Source: Gemmatimonadota bacterium
GTDB taxonomy: Bacteria; Gemmatimonadota; Gemmatimonadetes; Gemmatimonadales; GWC2-71-9
Reading direction: 5' to 3'
DNA: 64,000 nucleotides
Assembly (NCBI GenBank): GCA_016704275.1
Contig: JADJAK010000005.1
Coordinates: forward strand, 364,076-428,075
How positions within the stretch are numbered: the stretch's first letter is position 1; every line of letters begins with the position of its first letter. Made by a program: the position numbers and the translations under genes. Under the pieces are notes generated by a model. That model was not told the origin of the DNA. It worked only from the letters and a program-made list of their open reading frames with translations, and made no database searches. Below are positions 10,899-17,869 of this stretch, piece by piece.

Positions 10899-12127
10899 GC
10901 GCCGCGCTGACGGTCGAGCAGATTCGCGCGCAGTTCCCGGCGCTGGAGCGCCAGCACGCTGGCCATCCGGTGGCCTACTTCGACGGTCCTGGCGGCACCC
11001 AGGTGCCGCTCGCCGTGGCCGACGCGATCCGCGACTACCTGCTGCACCACAACGCCAACACCCACTGGGCGTATCCGACGTCGGTGGAGACGGACGCGTT
11101 GCTGCTGGAGGCGCGTCGTACCTACGCCGCCTTCTTCGGCGGGGCGGAGAACGAGATCGTCTTCGGCAACAACATGACGACGATCACCTTCCATGTGGCG
11201 CGTGCCCTCGCGCGCGGCTGGAACGCCGGCGACGAGATCATCGTCACCGAGCTCGACCACCACGCCAACCTCGCGCCGTGGCAGGCGGTCGCGAAGGAAC
11301 GCGGCCTGGTGCTGAAGATGCTGCCGCTCGACGTCGAGACGTGGCAGCTGCGCCTCGACTTGCTGCCGGGGCTGCTCACCGAGCGCACCAAGCTGCTGGC
11401 GATCGGTGCCGCCTCGAATGCGCTCGGCACCATCTCCGACGTGGCGGCGGCGACCAAGCTGGCCAAGAACGCCGGCGCACTCGTCTACGTCGATGGCGTG
11501 CACTACTCGCCGCATCACCTTCCCGATCCGAAGTCGATTGGGGCGGACTTCTTCGCCTGCAGCTCGTACAAGTTCTACGGCCCGCATGTCGGCGTGTTGT
11601 GGGGCCGCCATCCGGTGCTGAGCACGATCGACGTGCCGAAGCTCGAGCCGGCGCCCGACACAGCCCCGGAGCGCCTCGAGACCGGCACGCAGAACCACGA
11701 AGGGATCGTCGGCGCCGCAGCCGCGGTGCAGTGGATTGCGTCGCTCGGTGGTGGCGAGGGGAACCTCCGCTCACGCCTGGTGCGCAGCTACGACCTGCTC
11801 CACCGCCGCGAGCGCGATCTCTTCCAGCAGTTGTGGGATGGGTTGGGAGACATCTCCGGCGTGAAGCGCCTCGGTCCACCGCCGGGCACGCCGCGCACCG
11901 CGACGATCGCGTTCACGGTGGCAGGGAAGTCGTCGGAGGACGTCGCGCGCGGGCTCGTCGATCACGGCTGCTTCGTGTCGAATGGCGACTTCTACGCCAC
12001 CACGGTGGCGCGGCGTCTGGGGCTGGAAGTGGAGGGGATGGTTCGGATTGGTGCCGCTTGCTACACCACATCAGAGGAAGTTGCGCGCGTCGTCGCCGGG
12101 GTCGCTGCGCTCAGTCGCCGCAGCTAG
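10895..12127 (+). CDS. Aminotransferase class V protein, cysteine desulfurase-like (VC1184-type)
   Basis: 410-residue PLP enzyme of fold type I. It starts with the family pattern FPALERQHAGHPVAYFDGPGGTQVP, has the substrate/PLP segment NNMTTITFHVARALARGW, a TELDHHANLAPW motif, VDGVHYSPHH with the PLP-ring Asp, and the Schiff-base Lys in SSYKFYGPHVG (about residue 227). It resembles SufS but lacks the RxGHHC loop that carries the catalytic cysteine: the matching region reads VSNGDFYATTVARRLG. It is therefore named desulfurase-like only; a lyase or other activity is possible. It overlaps gatB by 4 nt and ends tail-to-tail with the phospholipase-like gene, sharing a CTAG. Confidence 0.85.
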
Positions 12128-13029
12128 TCCTTGAGCCGCGGCGGGTCGACCACGACCTTGCCCGCCGCGAGCGCGGGCAAGCCGAACTGTGCGTCGGCGA
12201 GCGCCGACAGCCACTCGCGGTCGCGACGGCCCCGCCCGACCAGCGCCTCGCGCCGCACGTCCTTGCTCCGCAGGATCGCGCCCTCGCCATTCGGGTCGAG
12301 CCGCAGCACGTCCGACGCCTCGTCACGGAGGACCGAGCGGATATTGGCTGTGGCCTGATCCAGGTTGGCGCCGATCAACTCCTCCGACAGTTCCCATCGA
12401 CTCTGGTCGCTCGCCACCTGCATCCCGAACTGCCACGTCCGGGAGTTCGCGACGCGCACCATCCCGCGGAACAGCTTCCGATTGGTCGAGACCGAGAAGA
12501 TCGTCGGCGAAAGAATCCGCTCGAGGTGCTGGTCGGCCGCGCCGTGGTCGAGCCGGATCAGTTCGCGCGCCGCCTTCGGCACCGCCTCGCCCAGCACCGT
12601 CTCCGCTCGACTTTCCCAGTAGGTGTGCCCCATCGATCGCGTGCTGCTGGTGACCACCAGCTGCCGCGGCACATAGTGGTTGTGCGCCACCACGTCGGCG
12701 GCGAGGTGCGACATGTAGCCGAGGCCGAAGGCGCGCAGCGCGTCGGAGTCGGCGAGGTCGCGCACCTCCATCCCGACATGCCAGGCGTGGCAGTGCCGAT
12801 CGGCGGGGGCGAATTTCTTCGCCATCGTGGTATCGGCCGCGATGTTGCCATAGAGGTAGTCGTACGGGAAGGCGCGCAGCAGGTCGGCAATCGCCCTCGG
12901 CAGCAGCTCCAAGGAACCGAGGATCCGCTCACCGAGGACGATATGCGTCCCCGGGGTCCAGGCGTGCAACATCTCGGGGAAGAGCAGGGCGGCGAGCGCG
13001 ACCAGCGCGAACGCCACGGCGAACTTCAT
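12124..13029 (-). CDS. Zinc-dependent phospholipase C-like secreted protein
   Basis: 301-residue secreted protein resembling the zinc-dependent phospholipase C/S1-P1 nuclease-like fold. The signal peptide runs to about residue 22; cleavage after LHA would leave Trp as the first mature residue (WTPGTH), matching the N-terminal Trp that ligates zinc in Bacillus cereus phospholipase C. Further metal-ligand candidates are in HCHAWHVG and LGYMSHLAADVVAHNHY. Whether it is enzymatically active on lipids is unknown; related proteins are often annotated as hypothetical. The start overlaps the stop of the DUF948-like gene upstream (ATGA), so the two are co-transcribed leftward. Confidence 0.75.
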   Translation of the reverse strand: MKFAVAFALVALAALLFPEMLHAWTPGTHIVLGERILGSLELLPRAIADLLRAFPYDYLYGNIAADTTMAKKFAPADRHCHAWHVGMEVRDLADSDALRAFGLGYMSHLAADVVAHNHYVPRQLVVTSSTRSMGHTYWESRAETVLGEAVPKAARELIRLDHGAADQHLERILSPTIFSVSTNRKLFRGMVRVANSRTWQFGMQVASDQSRWELSEELIGANLDQATANIRSVLRDEASDVLRLDPNGEGAILRSKDVRREALVGRGRRDREWLSALADAQFGLPALAAGKVVVDPPRLKD

Positions 13030-13484
13030 CGGCGGCCCCGGCGCGAGGGCAGGACCAGCCGTCGCAACTGCCCGATCATCCCGGTGCCAGTGCGCACCGT
13101 GCGGAGCGCGGTCGTGAGATCAAGCGCCGTCTCCTCGACCTCCTCCTGCACCACTTCGACCACCGCCTCGAAGTCGGCGAGTCGGCGCTGGGTCCGCTGC
13201 ATCCCCTTCTCGACATCCTTCCGGAAGCGGCGCGTCGTATAGACGATTTCCCGCACCTCTTCCTTGGCGAGGTCGAGGACGTCGGCGCCTTCCTTCCCCA
13301 GCCGGCCAAAGGCTTGAAGGAGCGGCGACAGGTCGCGGCGGAGCTCGCCCAGTTCCTTGGCGAGAGACTGCCCGCGCTCGACGCCTTCACGGAGGGCAAA
13401 GAGGGCGGCAATCGCGATCCCCAGGAAGCAGAGGGCGATCACCAGCAGGGACAGGGCGACGGTTGGTCCGACCCACGTGGGCAT
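13026..13484 (-). CDS. DUF948-like membrane-anchored coiled-coil protein
   Basis: 152-residue protein with one N-terminal TM segment (ALSLLVIALCFLGIAIAALFA) followed by a long amphipathic, Glu/Arg-rich region (residues ~30-130) that should form a coiled coil, and a basic tail (PSRRGRR). This architecture matches DUF948 and similar small inner-membrane proteins whose role is not established. It is translated just before the phospholipase-like gene and is divergent from murA, with 95 bp between. Confidence 0.7.
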   Translation of the reverse strand: MPTWVGPTVALSLLVIALCFLGIAIAALFALREGVERGQSLAKELGELRRDLSPLLQAFGRLGKEGADVLDLAKEEVREIVYTTRRFRKDVEKGMQRTQRRLADFEAVVEVVQEEVEETALDLTTALRTVRTGTGMIGQLRRLVLPSRRGRR

Positions 13485-13502
13485 AAGATGGCGCTCCAGT
13501 CC

Positions 13503-13517
13503 GGGGAGATTCTCCCC
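13503..13517. promoter_or_regulatory. Perfect palindrome between divergent DUF948-like gene and murA
   Basis: GGGGAG-ATT-CTCCCC gives a six-base-pair inverted repeat with a 3-nt centre in the 95-bp divergent intergenic region. It could be an operator or a short hairpin; no run of T follows on either strand within a few bases, so a terminator is unlikely. Confidence 0.3.
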
Positions 13518-13579
13518 AAAGGTAATTCGCTCGTCCGGCGCCGCTTGCGGTGCTCCCGTCTTCCCGACGAGGTTTCCGC

Positions 13580-14863
13580 ATGGCCCCTCGATTTGTAGTT
13601 CGCGGTGGACGTCCCTTGGCCGGGACGATCCGCCCTGCTGGCAACAAGAACGCCGCCCTGCCGGTCATCGCCGCCACCCTGCTGGCGGACGGTCCGGTCC
13701 ATCTCCAGAACATCCCGCGCATCCGGGACGTCGAGACGCTGCTCGAGCTGCTCGTCGACCTCGGGGCGTCGGTCAACTGGACCGGCCCCAACGCCGTCAC
13801 CGTCGATACGCGTGCGGTGAAGCCGAAGCCACTCGACCCGGTCCTCTGCACGCGGATCCGCGCGTCGATCCTGCTTGCCGGCCCGCTCCTGGCCCGCTTC
13901 GGCGCCGTCACCCTTCCTCCGCCGGGGGGAGACGTCATTGGGCGTCGTCGCGTGGACACCCACTTCCTCGCCCTCGAGCGGCTGGGCGCGTTGGTGACCG
14001 TCGGCGATCGCTTCGAGATCGAGGCGAAGCAGCTGATCGGTGCCGACATCTTCCTCGACGAACCGAGCGTCACCGGCACCGAGAACGCGCTGATGGCAGC
14101 GGTAGCCGCCAAGGGGCGGACCACGCTCCGGAACGCCGCCTCCGAGCCGCACGTGCAGGACACGGCGCTGGTGCTCGTGGCGATGGGCGCCCACATCGAG
14201 GGGATCGGCAGCAACACCTACGTCATCGAAGGTGGCAAGCCGCTCGGCGGCTGCACCTACGCCATCGGCCCCGACCACATCGAGATCGGCTCGTTCATCG
14301 GCCTCGCCGCCGTGACCAACGGGCAGATCACGATCGACGGCGTTCGCCCCGACGATCTCCGCTCGATGTTGCTCGGCTTCGATCGCCTCGGCATCCGGCC
14401 GCGGATCGTCGGCGACCAGCTCATCGTCGATTCCGGCCAGGAGCGCCGCGTCCGCCCCGATCTGGGTGGTCACGTCCCCAAGCTCGAAGACGGCCCCTGG
14501 CCTGCCTTCCCGGCCGACGTGATGTCGATCGCGCTGGTCGCCGCGACGCAGTGCGAAGGGATGATCCTGATGCACGAGAAGATGTTCGAGTCCCGGCTCT
14601 TCTTCGTCGACAAGCTGATCGGCATGGGCGCGCGCATCGTCCTCTGCGATCCGCACCGCGCCGTGATCAGCGGCCCGTCGGCGCTCCGGGGCGGCAAGGT
14701 GGAGTCGCCCGACATCCGCGCCGGGATGGCGATGGTGCTGGCGGCCCTCGCCGCCGATGGCGAGAGCTACATCCACAACATCGGGCAGGTCGAGCGCGGC
14801 TACGAGAACATCGACAAGCGCCTCATTGCCCTCGGAGCCGACCTCGAGCGTGTCGAGGGCTGA
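13580..14863 (+). CDS. murA: UDP-N-acetylglucosamine 1-carboxyvinyltransferase
   Basis: First committed step of peptidoglycan synthesis: transfer of enolpyruvate from PEP to UDP-GlcNAc in the cytosol. The 427-residue protein has the N-terminal FVVRGGRPLAGTIRPAGNKNAALP with the substrate Lys-Asn pair, and the two inside-out alpha/beta domains of the EPSP synthase fold. The active-site loop reads PPGGDVIGRRRVDTH, so residue 118 is Asp where most bacteria have the Cys alkylated by fosfomycin. The ATG at 13580 follows GAGG; an earlier in-frame ATG at 13550 adds residues that do not match the family. Confidence 0.95.
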   Translation: MAPRFVVRGGRPLAGTIRPAGNKNAALPVIAATLLADGPVHLQNIPRIRDVETLLELLVDLGASVNWTGPNAVTVDTRAVKPKPLDPVLCTRIRASILLAGPLLARFGAVTLPPPGGDVIGRRRVDTHFLALERLGALVTVGDRFEIEAKQLIGADIFLDEPSVTGTENALMAAVAAKGRTTLRNAASEPHVQDTALVLVAMGAHIEGIGSNTYVIEGGKPLGGCTYAIGPDHIEIGSFIGLAAVTNGQITIDGVRPDDLRSMLLGFDRLGIRPRIVGDQLIVDSGQERRVRPDLGGHVPKLEDGPWPAFPADVMSIALVAATQCEGMILMHEKMFESRLFFVDKLIGMGARIVLCDPHRAVISGPSALRGGKVESPDIRAGMAMVLAALAADGESYIHNIGQVERGYENIDKRLIALGADLERVEG

Positions 14864-15626
14864 CGAGCGCCGCCTCCCCGGTGACGTCCCACGGTGGGAG
14901 GTCCCGGGGTGGCGGGAGCGCTTCGGCGTCGTCGCCGGCATCACCGGCCGCGGCGACGATCCCACCACCCCCTTCGACCTGGGCCTCTGGACCGACCAGC
15001 CGGTCGGCGAGGTCATGGGGCGCTGGCGGGCCTTCCGCGCCTCCCTGACCGACACCCCGTCCATGGTGATGGCCCACCAGGTCCACGGCGACCACGTCCT
15101 CTGGCACGGGGCCACGGCCGGCGGCTGGACCATCCACGAGGGAGCGGATGGCCATGCCACCGCTCGTCGGGGTCTCGCCCTGTTGGTGACCGTGGCCGAC
15201 TGCGTCCCGATCTACCTCGTGGCCCCGGCCAAGGGGGCAATCGCCCTCCTCCATGCCGGCTGGCGGGGGACGGCGGCCGGGATCCTCGCCAATGGCCTCC
15301 AGCTGCTCCACGGCCACGCCGGAGTGGAGCCCCCCGAGGTGGTCATGCACGCCGGGGTGGCGATCTCCGGCCCCTGTTACGAGGTCGGGGCCGAGGTGGT
15401 CACCGGGGTGGGGCTGGTGGCCGAGGGGCCGGGGCCCTGGCACCTCGACCTCCGGGCGGTCCTCCTCGAGCAGGCCAGGGCGCTCGGGGTGGGGGAGGCC
15501 ACGGCCAGCGGACACTGCTCCTCGGCCCAGCGGGACGCCTTCTTTTCCCACCGGGGGAGCGGCGGCACGGACGGCCGGATGGTGGCGTATCTGGGGCTCC
15601 CGTCCCCTTGCCGGGGCCCCGTCTGA
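14850..15626 (+). CDS. pgeF: Peptidoglycan editing factor/polyphenol oxidase-like (YfiH/PgeF, DUF152)
   Basis: 258-residue copper/zinc-binding laccase-domain protein. Metal ligands are visible in MVMAHQVHGDHV, VTVADCVPIYL and LLHAGWRGTAAGI, in the order of the family. Members have been given purine nucleoside phosphorylase-type and peptidoglycan-editing roles; location next to murA fits the latter but does not prove it. Translation probably starts at GTG 14850, overlapping the murA end by 14 nt; the longer open frame is a murA shadow. A terminator-like hairpin follows 47 nt downstream. Confidence 0.85.
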   Translation: MSRADERRLPGDVPRWEVPGWRERFGVVAGITGRGDDPTTPFDLGLWTDQPVGEVMGRWRAFRASLTDTPSMVMAHQVHGDHVLWHGATAGGWTIHEGADGHATARRGLALLVTVADCVPIYLVAPAKGAIALLHAGWRGTAAGILANGLQLLHGHAGVEPPEVVMHAGVAISGPCYEVGAEVVTGVGLVAEGPGPWHLDLRAVLLEQARALGVGEATASGHCSSAQRDAFFSHRGSGGTDGRMVAYLGLPSPCRGPV

Positions 15627-15672
15627 GGGGGTAGTTTTGGGTGCTGGGGGGACTTTCGTGCAGTTGGCGATG

Positions 15673-15700
15673 TGTCGGGTATCCCCCGACATTTTTCTTT
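15673..15700 (+). terminator. Intrinsic terminator / possible attenuator upstream of rimP
   Basis: Seven-base-pair stem TGTCGGG/CCCGACA (15673-15679 with 15685-15691) around a 5-nt loop, followed directly by TTTTTCTTT. It ends the murA-pgeF transcript. Only 22 nt separate it from the rimP start, leaving no room for a full promoter downstream, so the rimP operon transcript must pass through it or start within it. Confidence 0.75.
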
Positions 15701-15722
15701 ACCCCCACCTTCGGATGCGACG

Positions 15723-16220
15723 GTGACGCCACCCCTCCTCACGACCGACGTGCTGCGCGAGACGATCGCCGGACTCGGCTTCGAGTTGGTGGATGTGCGA
15801 GTGGGCGGATCGACGTCGAAACGAGTCGTCCGGATTCGCATGGACGTCCCCGGTGGTGGACGCCCGGGCCACGGCGTCACCAGCAGCGATTGTCAGCTCG
15901 TCTCGCGGACGCTGGAAGCGGCGCTCGAGGCCGCCGGCGCGGTTGGTCCGCAGTGGGAACTGGAAGTGTCATCGCCGGGGATCGAACGGCCCGTCCGTTT
16001 CCCCGAGCACTGGCAGCGGTACGTGGGGCGCGAGGTGCGCCTCAAGGCGATGGGGGTGCCCGGCGTCCGCAAGGCGCGGATCGTGGCGGTGCCCGATGCA
16101 TTACACGTGACGCTGGACATGGGGGGCGAGACCGCCACCCTCGCGCTCGAGGCGATTCGCGATGCGACCCTCGTGTACGATTGGTCCAGGCAAGGCAACC
16201 GGGAAGCAGGAGAACCCTGA
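15723..16220 (+). CDS. rimP: Ribosome maturation factor RimP
   Basis: 30S assembly factor. The 165-residue protein contains the family core GLGFELVDVRVG, GHGVTSSDCQLVSRTLEAALE and VSSPGIERPV (the conserved SSPGxxRPL motif), then the C-terminal SH3-like part. Start GTG 15723 is preferred: a GTG at 15672 lies in the terminator stem and adds no family sequence. First gene of the classical rimP-nusA-infB operon; its stop overlaps the nusA ATG. Confidence 0.92.
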   Translation: MTPPLLTTDVLRETIAGLGFELVDVRVGGSTSKRVVRIRMDVPGGGRPGHGVTSSDCQLVSRTLEAALEAAGAVGPQWELEVSSPGIERPVRFPEHWQRYVGREVRLKAMGVPGVRKARIVAVPDALHVTLDMGGETATLALEAIRDATLVYDWSRQGNREAGEP

Positions 16221-17539
16221 TGGCGACGTCCGCCGAGATGCTGTCGGCCTTTCGTGAACTGTCCAGCAGCAAGCAGCTCGATCGATCGGAACTGCTCGAT
16301 CTGTTGCGTGATGGCATTCATGCGGCCCTGATGAAGAAGTACGGTCCCAACGTTCGCTTCGAGCTGAACGTGGACGAACTGCAGGGGACCCTCTCCGTCA
16401 TCCGGCTCCGCCAGGTGTCCGACGTGGTCGAAGACGCGAGCGCGCAGGTCTCGCTCGAAGAGGCGCAATTCGAGGATCCCGACTTCCAGGTCGGCGACGT
16501 CCTCGAGGAAGAGGTGCCGTTCGAGGCCTTCGGCCGTCTCGCCGTGCAGGCCGCGAAGCAGCGCATCATCCAGCGCGTCCGCGAAGGCGAGCGCAATCGC
16601 ATCCGCGACGAATTCGCCAACAAGGTCGGCGAGTTGCTCTCGGGCGAGATCCAGCAGGTCGAGCGCGGCAAGTTCGTGATCATGCTGAATCGCTTCCGCG
16701 AAGCCGAAGCCATCGTCCCGTATCGCGAGCAGAATCACCGCGAGCAGTTCAGCCAGGGCGACACGATCCGCGCGGTGCTCAAGCGCCTCGAGGAGACCCC
16801 GAAGGGGCCGCGGCTGATTCTCTCGCGTGGCGACCCGCTCTTCGTGAAGGCGCTGTTCAAGCTCGAGGTCCCGGAAATCCAGCAGCAGATCGTGGAAATC
16901 CGCGGCATCGCCCGCGAAGTCGGCAGCCGCACCAAGGTCGCCGTCATCTCGCGTGACGACGCCATCGATCCGGTGGGTGCCTGCGTCGGCCTCAAGGGGT
17001 CGCGCGTGCAGGCCGTCGTGAACGAACTCGGCGGCGAACGCATCGACATCGTCCCCTGGTCGCCCGATCCGGAACGCTTTGCCCGGTTGGCGCTCGCGCC
17101 GGCCCGCGTGGCGAAGGTGTTCTCCGATCCGGCCACCAAGACGATCCAGGCCGTGGTCGACGAGGACCAGCTCTCGCTGGCGATCGGCCGCAACGGGCAG
17201 AACGTGCGGCTCGCCTCGGAACTGACCGGCTGGAAGATCGATCTCTATTCGAGCCGCGAGTGGTTGGAGCGCGGTGGCGAAGGGCCGTTGTTCGCGCTCG
17301 CCTCGACGGACGAGGAAGCGGAGACGCGCGTCCCGCTGGCGCAGCTGGAAGGGCTCTCGCCCGAACTGGTCGCGATTCTCGATCAGGCCGGCTACACCAC
17401 GCTGAACGACGTGATCGACCTCGAGGCCGAGGACATCGCGAAGATCCCCGGGATGACCGGTGGCACGGCGGAAGAGTTGCTCCGCTTCGTGACCGATCTC
17501 ACCGAGGACGAGCCCGAGGGTGACGCCCCTCCCGCCTGA
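16220..17539 (+). CDS. nusA: Transcription termination/antitermination factor NusA
   Basis: RNA polymerase-associated factor controlling pausing, termination and antitermination. The 439-residue protein starts with the polymerase-binding N-domain (residues 1-130), then an S1 domain, KH1 with GACVGLKGSRVQAVVNELGGERIDIV, and KH2 with LAIGRNGQNVRLASELTGWKIDL. A C-terminal helix-hairpin-helix repeat (GLSPELVAILDQAGYTTLNDV) follows. AGGAGA precedes the ATG, which overlaps the rimP stop. Confidence 0.96.
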   Translation: MATSAEMLSAFRELSSSKQLDRSELLDLLRDGIHAALMKKYGPNVRFELNVDELQGTLSVIRLRQVSDVVEDASAQVSLEEAQFEDPDFQVGDVLEEEVPFEAFGRLAVQAAKQRIIQRVREGERNRIRDEFANKVGELLSGEIQQVERGKFVIMLNRFREAEAIVPYREQNHREQFSQGDTIRAVLKRLEETPKGPRLILSRGDPLFVKALFKLEVPEIQQQIVEIRGIAREVGSRTKVAVISRDDAIDPVGACVGLKGSRVQAVVNELGGERIDIVPWSPDPERFARLALAPARVAKVFSDPATKTIQAVVDEDQLSLAIGRNGQNVRLASELTGWKIDLYSSREWLERGGEGPLFALASTDEEAETRVPLAQLEGLSPELVAILDQAGYTTLNDVIDLEAEDIAKIPGMTGGTAEELLRFVTDLTEDEPEGDAPPA

Positions 17540-17846
17540 CGCAGCGGCGCGTCTCCTCGGCCTCATCGGCCTGGGAGTGCGCGGTGGCGGCGTGAGCATT
17601 GGCGTGGATGGGACACGCGCCCTGTTGCAGCGGCGCGAGTGCCTGCTGGTGGTGGTGGCATCGGACGCCACGCAGCGGGTGCAGGACAAGGTGGTACGGT
17701 TGGCCAAAGGCATCAGCGTCCCGGTTCTGGTGGGGCCCGATGCCGACTCGCTCGGGGCACGGCTGGGACGCCCCGCGACGATGGTGGTGGGAGTGCAGGA
17801 TCGGGCGCTGGCGGCGGGAATCCTCGCCGTGAATCGCGACCCGTGA
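17520..17846 (+). CDS. L7Ae/L30e-family RNA-binding protein (YlxQ-like)
   Basis: 108-residue small RNA-binding protein of the L7Ae/L30e/S12e/Gadd45 fold, found between nusA and infB in many bacteria. Core features are LLGLIGLGVRGGGVSIGVDG and ECLLVVVASDATQRVQDKV, with the helix-strand alternation of the fold. Start GTG 17520 overlaps the end of nusA by 20 nt. The role is likely in ribosome or RNP function, not established. Confidence 0.85.
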   Translation: MTPLPPDAAARLLGLIGLGVRGGGVSIGVDGTRALLQRRECLLVVVASDATQRVQDKVVRLAKGISVPVLVGPDADSLGARLGRPATMVVGVQDRALAAGILAVNRDP

Positions 17847-17869
17847 CAGGACCTGACGGAGGGTAGGGA

